The translations under genes and the position numbers were made by a program. Below are positions 26,740 through 37,146 of a stretch of DNA of 64,000 nucleotides, piece after piece; positions within the stretch are counted from its first letter, which is position 1, and the number at the start of each line of letters is the position of its first letter. This DNA comes from JACQQW01 sp964520655 (GTDB lineage: Bacteria > Omnitrophota > Gorgyraeia > Zapsychrales > Fredricksoniimonadaceae), in assembly GCA_964520655.1 (NCBI GenBank), contig CAZFNI010000004.1, positions 62,001 through 126,000 of the forward strand. Direction: 5' to 3'. The notes beneath the pieces are model-generated. The model ran no database searches and had not been told where the DNA came from. It saw only the letters and a list, made by a program, of their open reading frames with translations.

Positions 26740-27729
26740 ATGGAAGAGATCAACAGGCTTGTCCTAACGCAAGAGACCCAGGAAGACAGTGTTGTCAGCC
26801 TGTCCTTGAGGCCGACCGATTTTAAGGGTTTTATCGGTCAGCAGGACTTAGTCGCGGGGCTGCGTGTTGCTGTAGAGGCGGCCCAGAAACGCGGCGAACC
26901 GCTGGAGCATATGCTGTTTTCCGGCCCTCCGGGTTTAGGCAAGACATCTCTGGCGCATATCATTGCCCAGGAAATGAACGCGCGCATCACGGTGACCTCT
27001 GGACCCGCGATTGACCGCGCCGGTGATTTTATTGGCATCTTGACGTCGCTTGAACGCGGCGACATTTTATTCATCGACGAGATCCACCGTTTGAATAAAA
27101 ACATCGAAGAGTTCCTGTATCCTGCCATGGAGAATTACAAGATCGATTTTGTGGTGGATAAAGGGCCTTATGCCAAGACCATTAATTTCAGCCTGAAACC
27201 ATTCACGTTGATCGGCGCGACGACCCGCAGCGGGCTGTTGGCCTCTCCCATGAGGGATAGATTCGGTATCTTTTATCATTTGGATTTTTATAAGGTGGAA
27301 GACCTGTCAAAGATCGTGATGGCCTCTGCCCAGAAATTGGGAGTGGCTTTAAGTGCTGATGCTGCTTTTGCGATCGCGCAAAGAGCTCGTGGGACACCGC
27401 GCATTGCCAACCGCTTATTGCGGCGCGTGCGGGATTATGCCCAGGTCAAGTCTTCAGGAGGGGCGGTTGATGTCGGGATCGTTGATCTGACCATGACCGC
27501 GTTAGGGATAGATCCTCACGGTTTAGATGACTTAGACCGCCGATTACTGACCGTCATTAAAACCCATTATTCTGGTGGGCCGGTCGGTATCGAGGCGCTG
27601 GCCGCGACATTAAATGAGGAAGCGGACACGATCGTGGATGTGGTTGAGCCTTATCTGTTAAAGATCGGTTTCCTCAGGCGGACAGGCCGCGGCCGGGAGA
27701 TCACCGAACAGGCGCGCAAGGTCCTATGA
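26740..27729 (+). CDS. ruvB: Holliday junction branch-migration helicase RuvB
   Basis: AAA+ motor that, with RuvA, drives branch migration. The 329-residue protein has SLRPTDFKGFIGQ at the start, Walker A GPPGLGKTSLAH, Walker B ILFIDEIHRLNK, the sensor/arginine region PFTLIGATTRSGLLASPMRDRFG (core GATTRSGLL), and the winged-helix C-terminus with TPRIANRLLRRVRDYAQV. No ruvA or ruvC is present in the window. Its stop overlaps the next start (ATGA). Confidence 0.96.
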   Translation: MEEINRLVLTQETQEDSVVSLSLRPTDFKGFIGQQDLVAGLRVAVEAAQKRGEPLEHMLFSGPPGLGKTSLAHIIAQEMNARITVTSGPAIDRAGDFIGILTSLERGDILFIDEIHRLNKNIEEFLYPAMENYKIDFVVDKGPYAKTINFSLKPFTLIGATTRSGLLASPMRDRFGIFYHLDFYKVEDLSKIVMASAQKLGVALSADAAFAIAQRARGTPRIANRLLRRVRDYAQVKSSGGAVDVGIVDLTMTALGIDPHGLDDLDRRLLTVIKTHYSGGPVGIEALAATLNEEADTIVDVVEPYLLKIGFLRRTGRGREITEQARKVL

Positions 27730-28886
27730 AACGCATTGTTTCCATCATCGTATTTCTGGCGGCTGTCATCGGGATCGTCATGATCGCGGCGGCAGGGGAC
27801 AAGTCCAGGGTTAAAATGGATGCGCTGATCCGGGTGGCCATCATCCGCGATGCCCGGGAAATTGACCTTGAGGTCGACGGCCCATTTAAGATGGCGGAGG
27901 GCAAGAACAGCCGGGAATTCAGTTCTTTTACAAAACTACCTCTTAATTCGGTGCGTTTGCTGGATAAAGGTTTCTTTATCAATGGGGAGGTATATCCCTA
28001 TGACCGTCTGGTGATCGCTCCTGTCCGGGATGCCCAGATCAGGGTCAATAAACATTCTTTCCGCGGGCAGGTGGTTTTGATCCGTTCCGCCGATGACCGG
28101 ATCACCGTTGTGAATACCATCAATATTGAGGATTATGTCAAAGGTGTTTTATATCATGAGGTCTCCCATCATTGGCCGATCGAGGTGATCAAGGCCCAGG
28201 CTGTCGCGACCCGCACATACGCGTTATATTCGATCAATAATTCCAAAGATTATGATGTCACCAACGATATTTATTCCCAAGTCTATGGCGGCCGCAATTC
28301 GGAACGCTACCGCACTGGTCTGGCGGTCGAGAGGACAGCATCCCAGATCTTAAGTTTTGAGGGCAAGATATTGCCGGCCTACTTCCACGCGTGCTGCGGC
28401 GGGATGACCCAGGATGCTTCCGTGTTATGGGGGATCAATGTCGCGCCGCTCAAAGGCGTGCCCTGTATGTTCTGCAAAGACGCGCCGCACATGAATTGGA
28501 AGAATAACATGCGCCTGAAAGTCATCCAGGACCTGTTGAACACGAAGGGATATAAGATGGGTCTGATCAAAGAACTCGCTGTCAAACAGCGCGACCGCAG
28601 CAACAGGGTTATTACTTTGGATGTCATCGGCAGGGCCAATGAACAGTTGACCATCAAAGCGGATGAGTTAAGGGAATTGCTTGGTCCTAACAAGCTGAAA
28701 AGCAATAATTACGACATTGAGATGAAAGGCTATTATGTGGATTTTATCGGTCATGGCTGGGGACATGGGGCGGGTATGTGCCAGTGGGGTGCCCGCGGCA
28801 TGGCCATGCAGCAATTCAGCTATAACCAGATATTGAATTACTATTACCCCGGAGCCCAGATCGTCGATTACCATCATGTCCGCTGA
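27726..28886 (+). CDS. SpoIID/LytB-domain protein (probable lytic transglycosylase)
   Basis: A 386-residue envelope protein with one N-terminal signal/anchor (about 5-23) and a SpoIID domain. SpoIID family enzymes cleave denuded glycan strands; the active-site glutamate lies in a motif like YHEVSHHWPIEVIKAQAVAT, present here near residue 140, followed by RTYAL. Further conserved blocks are YSQVYGG, HACCGG and the C-terminal HGWGHGAGMCQWGARGMA. The family was named for sporulation but is widespread in non-spore-formers for peptidoglycan remodelling; nothing else here suggests sporulation. It overlaps ruvB by 4 and queA by 11 bases. Confidence 0.9.
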   Translation: MKRIVSIIVFLAAVIGIVMIAAAGDKSRVKMDALIRVAIIRDAREIDLEVDGPFKMAEGKNSREFSSFTKLPLNSVRLLDKGFFINGEVYPYDRLVIAPVRDAQIRVNKHSFRGQVVLIRSADDRITVVNTINIEDYVKGVLYHEVSHHWPIEVIKAQAVATRTYALYSINNSKDYDVTNDIYSQVYGGRNSERYRTGLAVERTASQILSFEGKILPAYFHACCGGMTQDASVLWGINVAPLKGVPCMFCKDAPHMNWKNNMRLKVIQDLLNTKGYKMGLIKELAVKQRDRSNRVITLDVIGRANEQLTIKADELRELLGPNKLKSNNYDIEMKGYYVDFIGHGWGHGAGMCQWGARGMAMQQFSYNQILNYYYPGAQIVDYHHVR

Positions 28887-29895
28887 TCTTTTTGACCTAT
28901 CGTCCTACGATTATCATCTTCCTGAAAGTTTAATTGCCCAGTATCCGCTCGCAGAGCGTGACAGCGCCCGGCTTATGGTCATTGACCGTAAAAGAGGGAC
29001 TATCACTCATGACATTTTCTCAAATGTGAATAATTGGCTGCCTGCGCACAGTTTGATGGTCTTAAATGACAGCAAGGTGATCGCTGCGCGTTTATTGGGA
29101 AGAAAGAAAGATACCGGCGGGGAGGTGGAAGTCTTTTTGCTTGAGGCGAAAGATGACCGCACCTTTGAGGCATTGCTCAGGCCCCTAAAGAAGATCGCGG
29201 AAGGTCAAGTGCTGGACCTGGGGCAGGGTTTGGAGGCGGTCTTGATCGATAAAGCAAAAAGGATCGTGCGTTTTAATAAGCCCAATGTCCTCCAAGTAAT
29301 TGAAGATCAGGGTCATATCCCGCTGCCGCCGTATATCAAACGTCCTGATGAGAAAAGGGACCGCATAGAATATCAGACTGTTTATGCCAGGCATCTGGGG
29401 TCGGTCGCCGCTCCGACAGCAGGGCTTCATTTTACCGATGGATTAATGAACCAATTAAAAGAACAAGGGCATGATTTTGCCAGGGTAACGCTGCATATCA
29501 ATTACGGGACATTCAAACCAGTAGAATGCCCGGATATCCGTCATCATCCCATGCATGAGGAAAGTTATCATGTTGATCCCAGGGAATATGAAGGAATAAG
29601 GAAAGCCAAAGCCGCGGGACGGCCGATCGTTGCTGTCGGCACGACATCCTGCCGCGTCCTGGAATCTATTGCCCAGGGTAAGGCATTAGAGGACAGGACC
29701 CGCATTTTTATTTATCCTGGTTATGATTTTAAATGCATTGACCATTTGATCACCAATTTCCATTTGCCCAAAAGCACGTTGCTCATGCTCGTCAGCGCCT
29801 TCGGCGGTCATGATTTGATCCAAAAAGCCTACCAGGAAGCCATCGCCCACAAGTACCGTTTTTACAGCTATGGCGATGCCATGCTGATCATTTAA
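28876..29895 (+). CDS. queA: S-adenosylmethionine:tRNA ribosyltransferase-isomerase
   Basis: Transfers the ribosyl part of SAM to preQ1 in tRNA to form epoxyqueuosine. The 339-residue protein shows the N-terminal YHLPESLIAQYPLAERDSARLM, KVIAARLLGRK, PPYIKR, the YARHLGSVAAPTAGLHFT block, YGTFKPV and the C-terminal TNFHLPKSTLLMLVSAFGG. It is the last gene of the long housekeeping run. A second queuosine gene, tgt, lies 22 kb downstream at 51354. Confidence 0.96.
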   Translation: MSADLFDLSSYDYHLPESLIAQYPLAERDSARLMVIDRKRGTITHDIFSNVNNWLPAHSLMVLNDSKVIAARLLGRKKDTGGEVEVFLLEAKDDRTFEALLRPLKKIAEGQVLDLGQGLEAVLIDKAKRIVRFNKPNVLQVIEDQGHIPLPPYIKRPDEKRDRIEYQTVYARHLGSVAAPTAGLHFTDGLMNQLKEQGHDFARVTLHINYGTFKPVECPDIRHHPMHEESYHVDPREYEGIRKAKAAGRPIVAVGTTSCRVLESIAQGKALEDRTRIFIYPGYDFKCIDHLITNFHLPKSTLLMLVSAFGGHDLIQKAYQEAIAHKYRFYSYGDAMLII

Positions 29896-30060
29896 TTCAT
29901 TGCCTCCTGTGTGATCCTGCCATGTTCTTGACTGCCTGAATAAGTCAAATTGTCAGTTCTAAGGGGAATTAGGTCAGTATGATGTTTGTCTCTTTGTGGT
30001 ATATTCCCGAATAGGACAAAATAGTTTGCTCTATTAATCCCCCCAGCCACTGGTGCACCT

Positions 30061-33000
30061 ATGAACAATAACTTTTCTATCAAATTCTTTACGGTCAATG
30101 TTTTATTTATTTCGATCCTTTTATCGACTATCCCAGGACAGGCGGAATCAACGACGACAACACCTTCAACCACACCAACAGAAACTTCAGCGGCTCCAGC
30201 TGACACAACAGCACCTGCGGATACGAAAGCAACGTCCACAACATCAACAACGACGGAAACAACAACAGAAACAACAACTTCTGCTTCCAAAGATACCAAA
30301 GCAACGACCGTCAAGCCATCTGACAAGACATCAACTTTGACTGCGGCCAGCGCGGTTGCGCAGTCAGCTGCTTTGGGCAGCGGGGGCATTACGGCCCAGG
30401 CCGCCAGCATCAAGGTTGATCAAACATCCGGCAGCGCCAATTTGCCGATCCACATCGATACTCCTCCGGGACGTGCTGGCATAGAGCCCAACATTAATAT
30501 TGTTTATAGTTCCGGGAACAAGCAATTGGGGCTGTTGGGCGTGGGGTGGAATTTGGATCTGGGCTCTATCCAGATCTCTTTAAAGAAAGGCGTTCCTAAA
30601 TATGACAGCAGCGATACATATGAAATGTCAGGGGTCAAACTGGTCTATGACGCTGCCGCGGGCTATTATCGTCCCGAAATTGAAGGGTCGTTCTCCAAGA
30701 TCGAGAAGTCGGGTAATTACTGGGTGGTCACCGACAAGAAGGGGACAAAATATTACTACGGTAACACGGACGATTCACGTCAGTATGACCCAGCGAATTC
30801 AAGCCGCATTTTCAAATGGAGCCTAAACAAGGTCATCGACATTTTCGGCAATGCCATGAATGTCTATTACCGCAAAGACAGCGGTCAGGTATATCCGGAC
30901 CATATCTACTACACTGCTTTAGAAGGAGCGAATGCCTCATTTCTAACCAGCACCACACCCGGAATTGTTACCTTTGAATACGCGGCAACCTATATGCCAA
31001 GCGTCTCTTATTTAACAGGTTTTGAGGTTAAGACCGCTCTTAAATTAACCGGTATTAAATCATCCATTGCTCCCAATACGGTCGTCAGCAGCTATCACTT
31101 TAATTATACGCCAAGCGCAGCTACGGCCAGGGACTTGCTAACTTCCGTTTCTGTCAACACGGAGTATGGTACTTTTGTTCCGACCATTACGTTTACTTAC
31201 AATAGCAATGTGAAGGGTTTCACGCAGACAAGTAACTGGAATACAGCCTACCCTGACCTTACGGAAATACTGTACAGCCGTTATATAGACGATTCAGTGC
31301 GGCTTATGGATTTAAACGCGGATGGATACACGGACGCATTATTTAATATGGGCCCTTGCGACGGGAGTGTGCCCGCGGGTAAATATTCTTACATCAATGA
31401 TAAGGTTTCCTCAGTTATTTTCTCAACAACAACGTGGAAGACGACCGGCCAGCAGGGCTTTGTGGACATATGCCCATCGTTTGACCGGGATAATGGGTAC
31501 GCGTTTGTGGATATTGACGGAGATGGGTATGTCGATTATATCCGTAACCATTATGATGGGGGGTATTATCTATTGTCGCGCCTTAATAATAAGGTGGACG
31601 GGTTCGTTGATAACGCGGCGTGGGCCTTGCCCTATGAAGCGATGACCAATTATGTTGTCAGCGGGACCACCTATCCCGGCGCGGCCAACTTTGCCGATGT
31701 CAACGGTGATGGTTATGCAGATATTGTGATCGGCCGCAATCAACATTATGCCAGCCACTCGATCTTTATCAACAACAAAGCGGCTGGCGGCACTGGCTGG
31801 ACGAAAAGCACCACGTGGACGACTCCAGCTGAAGTTGATTTTACTCAAGGCTGGCGGCTGGTTGATCTTAACGGCGACGGCTTGCCGGATCTGTTTTTTT
31901 CAACAGGGGGCACAAGGACGGTCTATATGAACACCGGCAGCAGCTGGCTGGCCGCGCCGACATCGCCCTGGATCGGCATGCCGATCGCGCCGGATTTTCG
32001 AACCAACAAAGCCCAGTTTGTAGACCTTAACGGCGATGGTCTGACGGATCTGGTTTATAAAGATGGCTCGCTTAATGTATTAATCAACATGGGCAATGGC
32101 TGGAGCAATGAAACTGGTGCCTGGGCGATGAACGCCAATGTGGATTTTACCAATTTAGGCTCGCAATTCTGGGATGTCAACGGGGATGGCGGTATTGATT
32201 ATACGATCCGTGTCGGGGGGCAGACCAAATACACATACCTCAACAACCTTCAGCAAACCGATACGCTTGTCAAGGTGGACAATGGGGTAGGGGTTTTTGC
32301 GGATATCGTTTACGACGCATCAACTCATTACACCAATCAATTGTTGCCCTTTGCTTTTCCCGTCGTCAAAACATTGACCGTCAGCGGTACAGCTAATGAT
32401 AAAACGTTTAGCTATACAACTAATTACAGTTATGCCGGCGGATTGTGGGATTCCGTTGACCGCGAGTTCCGCGGGTTTAACAAGGTGACCACGACCGACC
32501 CCGACGGTAATTATTCCATTGCCTATTTCTATCAGGACCATTTCCGTAAAGGCGCGCCCTATTTAACGGAAACACACGCCGCCGACGGCACCATGCTCAG
32601 TAAATCCGAGAATGCCGTTAGTCTAAATCCAGTTGTTGGAACAACGGTGCAGTTCCCATATTTGGTGCGTTCGGACAATTATCTGTATGGCGCAACCGGA
32701 ACGTTAGTCCAGCGCAGCGCCCAGGTCATGACCTATGACATGACCAACGGCAATGTAAGCAAGAAAGTCCAATATGGGGCCATCGATTTGGCGACCCCTG
32801 CATTGTCTTCGATCGCCGACCCGACAGTTGTCACCTCGATCGACAACAATGTCCTGACAACCAACATCAGCTATGTGCCGCAGGCAGCGGCAAGCTTTAT
32901 GACGTTGCCTAATTTAACGACGCTGCAGGATAAAGCCGGCAACTTTATCAAGAAAACCTGGTTTTATTACGACAATAATGTCAGTAATACCGCGTCCTTC

Positions 33001-36000
33001 TCTAACGGCTTATTGACCAAGAAAGAAGACTGGAACGGGGATACGAACCCGAAGATCACAACAACCTATGCGTATGACGTGATCGGTAATCTATCCTCAA
33101 CCACCGACGCGAATAATAACACCACAACAATTGTCTATGACAGTCTGTATAAGATGTTCCCGATCCAGACAACCAATGCCCTGGGCCAGATGGTCAAGAC
33201 CTACTATTACATGATCAATGCTTCTGCCCTAAGCTCTGATCCTCAATACAATGCTTCCATGTGGGGTCCATTCGGATCGGTGATGGCGGTCGTTGATGCC
33301 AATAATCAAAAAGTGTTCAAACACTATGATATGCTCGGCCGGGTGCTGAAGGTCATCTCGCCGCTGGACACATTTGCCATCCCAACCGTTGAGAACAGTT
33401 ATGCCTATGGGGCTAATTATTATAAGGTCACATCCAAAAGTTTGGTGACATCAGGCGTGGCCGCGACCATTGATGCCGTGTCTTACAGCGACGGCCTTGG
33501 CCGTGTGATCCAAACAAAATCTCCTTCCGCCACGGCAGGGCAGTATATTGTCGGCGACCAGAAGACCTACAATTCCCGTGGGCTTGTGCAGTATGTCTTC
33601 CCGCCCAGGTTCACGACCAATAATTTAAACACGCTGGATGCGACACCCGCCGACACCCAGCCTCATGTGACCAATTATTATGATGCGCTGGGCCGGCAGA
33701 TCAAAGCCGTAAACAATGACGGGACCTATTCCAATGTGGTCTTTGACGGGTTAACGACCACAACCTATGACCCCAATGGCCATAAGACAGTTTCGATCAG
33801 CGACTCCTTCGGCCGCCTGATCACCCGGCAGGAATATACCGGTGCTGATGGCCGGGACACCAGGTATCCCACCAGTACATTTACGCTCTATGCCTCAACC
33901 GGCTATCAATATGATGCGCTGGGCAATTTAACCAAGGTAACGGACGCCAAAGGTAACATCACCAATGTGGCCTATGACACCTTAGGCCGCAAGAAGAACA
34001 TGGATGATGTGGACATGCATCATTGGGATTATACCTATGATGGAAGCGGCAACCTCTTAACGCAGAAGGATGCGAAGCTTTCACAGTTGAATTTCACCTA
34101 CGACGCTTTAAACCGCTTAAAGACCAAGACCCAAACCGTATCCGCAGTGACAACCAGTCTTGCGACCTACACGTATGACAGTGTGCAGTCAAGCTACAGC
34201 ATAGGCCGGTTAAGCAGTGTGACCTATGGGACAGACAGCACGCAGTTTTACTATGACCAGCTGGGCCGCGAGACATCCTCAACTAAAGTCATCAATGGCA
34301 ATTATTATTCTGTTTCCCGGCAATACGACGACTTAAACCGTTTAACCAAGCTAACCTATCCCGATTATAACAATGTGGGCTACACCTACAACAGTGCAGG
34401 GCAGGCCAACGGGGTTAATGTATTAAACCAGCAGGGCGGTGTGCAGAATGCCATTATCAGCAATGTGGTTTACAATGCCATGGGTCAGATCACCTCGATT
34501 GCCTATGGCAATGGGGTGACAACCCAGAATACGTATGACCCGGTAAGTTTTCGTTTAACACGTATCTTAACCCAAAACGCATCCGCGAATAAACTCCAGG
34601 ACTTAACCTATACGTATGACAGTTTGGGGAATATCCTAACGATCACCGATGCGGTCAATACGGGGACACAAAGCTTCACGTATGACGCGTTAAATCGACT
34701 GCTCACAGCCACAGGGGCAGGGTATGGCACCAAATCTTATGCCTACGACCAGATCGGCAATATCACGCTTAAAGATGGTTTGACATACACGTATGGAGCC
34801 AACGGCGCCGGCCCGCATGCGGTAACTTCAACGAGCGACGGCAATAACTACACGTATGACGCCAACGGCAATATGGTGGGCAAGACAACAAGCAGGGGTG
34901 TATGGACTTATGTGTATGACACGCAGAACCGTCTCACATCCATTGGCTATGCTCCGAATCTCAAGCAAGCCAAGACGATTGCCACCTATAGCTATGACGG
35001 CGACGGCGGCAGAACTAAGAAGACCGTCTATCGCTACGCAGATACGGACTATCAGAACAGTGACACCTATGGCATCCTGATCACACAATTAGGAGCTCCG
35101 GCATACGGGCAATCAACCTATATCACAAGCACCACAACGTATGTGGGTAACATCTATGAGATCGAAGATTCAAGGACAACCAAGAACCTGTTCCTCGGAA
35201 GCACAAGAGTAGCAGCGATCACCGGAACGGAGATCGACTACTACCACAACGATCATTTAGGATCAGCCAATGTCATATCCGACAGCACGGGGACGGCCAG
35301 ATCGTTATCCGAATACGACCCGTTCGGCAAGATCAGCCGATTCGAGAAGTATGGCACGAAGATCAAGAACGGCTGGTACTTCTTTAACTCAAAGGCCTTT
35401 GACGATGAGAGTGGGTTGTATTATTATGGGGGTAGGTATTACGACCCTAAATTAGCTCGATTTTTGACTGCGGATACGATTGTTGGTTATCCTTCCGACC
35501 CGCAGTCGTTAAACCGGTACAGTTATTGTCATAATAATCCGGTGAATTTGATCGACCCTGATGGGCATTTTGCTTGGTTTGCTGCTTTAATATTCATAGC
35601 AAAAGCAGCCGCTGTTGTCGCTAAAGTTGCGACTGTTGTTTCCTTAGCAACTACAGCAGCAGGATTGATTACTCAAAACAGCACGTTATTGCAAATTGGA
35701 AAGATTTCAGNNNNNNNNNNTTGTTGCATTAGGAAGCGGCCTGATGTCTGCGGGAATAAGTGCTGGAGTAAAGGCAGCTGCGAGCGCAGCGGTCAAGACT
35801 GCAGCAAATGTTGACTTAGGAACTGTTGTGATAGATGCTGGCAGGGCATCTGGTGCGGCGCAAGCAGCAGCGAATGCATCGTATGCATATACGGCTGGGC
35901 AGGTATTAGAAGAAGCTCTGAAGACTGCGATGGTTTCTGTTGCAAGTGTGGGGGCTTCAATAGGTGCTGCCGTCGGAACAAACTTAATTCAGCCTGCGGT

Positions 36001-36457
36001 CAATACTTTAACTCAACCAGGATGGAATACGGGAACTTTCTGGGCACATGCTGAACAGGGTAGAGCAACCTTAGCAGACGGGGTTGGATTAGGGTTGGAT
36101 GCTCTTTGGGCTGTTGGGGGAGCGGCAGGTGCTGTAGAAGTGGGTGTTGGAGCCTTTTCTGGACGTGTTTCTACTTTTTATCAGTACTATGGGCCTCAAT
36201 CAAATGCTGCAAGTCAGTGGGTAACCCGTGCTAGGTACTCTTTGGATGTAGCAATGCAAAAGTTATCAGCTCCTACACAATGGACAGCAATGAGAGAAGT
36301 CAAGGTTCCTTGGAATAAGTTTGTTTCAGGGGGACGTCCCGTACTTCCTCAATTTGGCAAGACTGGAGGGGGATGGGAATATAAATTAGATGGATTTGGT
36401 GATTGGGGCAAGTATGCTGGGGATGCGTTTAAACAATTAATTTATGGATACAGGTAG
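30061..36457 (+). CDS. secreted SpvB/FG-GAP/RHS polymorphic toxin (interrupted by a 10-N assembly gap)
   Basis: A protein of about 2,130 residues read in one frame to the gap at 35711 and in another after it. A true gap length divisible by three would restore one frame, so I join them. In order: signal peptide (about 1-29); Thr/Ser/Ala-rich linker (about 30-100); SpvB-like domain (about 110-400, LPIHIDTPPGRAGIEPNINI); six FG-GAP/VCBS-type calcium loops with DxNxDGxxD spacing near residues 415, 481, 543, 600, 653 and 702 (e.g. FADVNGDGYADIVIG); RHS/YD repeats (about 900-1770); and an RHS core end with YYGGRYYDPKLARFLTADT and SLNRYSYCHNNPVNLIDPDG. After that comes a hydrophobic Ala-rich stretch and a C-terminal tip in AT-richer DNA, ending with GKTGGGWEYKLDGF. 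The tip's GGG-aromatic-Tyr pattern is reminiscent of ADP-ribosyltransferase/TNT-like toxins, which is weak. A probable immunity gene follows after 23 bases. Confidence 0.88.
35711..35720. other. assembly gap (10 N) within the RHS gene
   Basis: Ten undetermined bases. The open frame before the gap and the one after it differ by the placeholder length, so the gap length is an estimate. The flanks are in the Ala-rich linker before the toxin tip. Confidence 0.99.
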
Positions 36458-36480
36458 TTTCTTACATATTTGAGGTAAAA

Positions 36481-36900
36481 ATGAGGGTAGATATTAGAAT
36501 TTCTAATCCAAGAAAATCGGGATCAGAGAGAATCAATGTTCTCTTAATAGTGCTTTTGTTGATTTGTGAAGCTGTTTCTTTGTTTGTTTTTTTTGCATTT
36601 TCGAAACTCTTAGGAAGTATTTCCTTAATTATGATTCTGGTTTTGTTTTTTATTTTGATTGGTTTTCTAAATAAGTTTTTTTATATAGATATTTTAAGAT
36701 TAGAGATTATTGATTCTAAACTGTTTGTTACTTTGAATAATGGAACCAATGAATTTGATTTAAAGTTTTGTAAATTAGCATATCATTTAGATAAAGATGA
36801 GTGGATTTCTCTAGATTACAAAGATCGGGTTTATTCGTGGACATTAGTTAAGCCGGTTACGAAAGAAACAATTAGTTTTATTCATGGTTTAAATAAATAG
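36481..36900 (+). CDS. small membrane protein, probable immunity protein for the RHS toxin tip
   Basis: Not recognised by family. The 139-residue product has two adjacent hydrophobic helices (about 22-42 and 46-70) followed by a ~65-residue soluble domain rich in beta-strand-like residues (LRLEIIDSKLFVTLNNG). A GAGG Shine-Dalgarno lies 5 bases before the ATG, and the gene starts 23 bases after the toxin stop. It is markedly AT-rich compared with the rest of the window, like the tip region. Position directly after a polymorphic-toxin tip and before a displaced RHS core is the standard place for an immunity gene; that assignment is inference from context. Confidence 0.6.
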   Translation: MRVDIRISNPRKSGSERINVLLIVLLLICEAVSLFVFFAFSKLLGSISLIMILVLFFILIGFLNKFFYIDILRLEIIDSKLFVTLNNGTNEFDLKFCKLAYHLDKDEWISLDYKDRVYSWTLVKPVTKETISFIHGLNK

Positions 36901-37146
36901 TTACAGCGCCAAATAAGTAGTTTCTCATAACAAGCATGTTTACAAGAATAAATAGTGAATAAATAGAAAATAAATAGTGCCAGATCTCACAACAAGCAGC
37001 AATGAAACAAGTTGCGAATAATTCATTATCCTCGTCGCTGAAGCAATCTATTCAATCTGTTAGAGAACGGACCAGGTCCCTCCCAGGGGACAGGTTGCAA
37101 TTATTAATAGCTTTTGCTTATTCCTTCCGAGTCCTCTGTTCTTTGA
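36901..37146. other. AT-rich spacer with a REP-like inverted repeat
   Basis: No supported gene. The first ~110 bases carry repeated AATAAATAG-type words. Around 37070-37097 there is GGACCAGGTCC (a perfect 5-bp inverted repeat around A) followed by CTCCCAGGGGACAGGTTGC. A similar CCTGTCCCC word with a flanking G-run occurs after the GH5 stop at about 51173-51192. An open frame at 37002-37217 crosses from this spacer into the RHS copy and is probably spurious. Confidence 0.5.

Noticed and set aside
29932..29952. Inverted repeat TTGACT-N9-AGTCAA upstream of the RHS gene
   Set aside because: Six-base arms with no matching -10 at the right distance and no second copy; too weak to call an operator.
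30121..30340. ACA/ACG-rich stretch considered as a tandem DNA repeat
   Set aside because: It is irregular and encodes a Thr/Ser/Ala linker in frame; ordinary low-complexity coding sequence.
29892..30413. 173-codon minus-strand frame over the RHS gene start
   Set aside because: Its Val/Ser-rich translation is the complement of the Thr-rich linker; no start signals.
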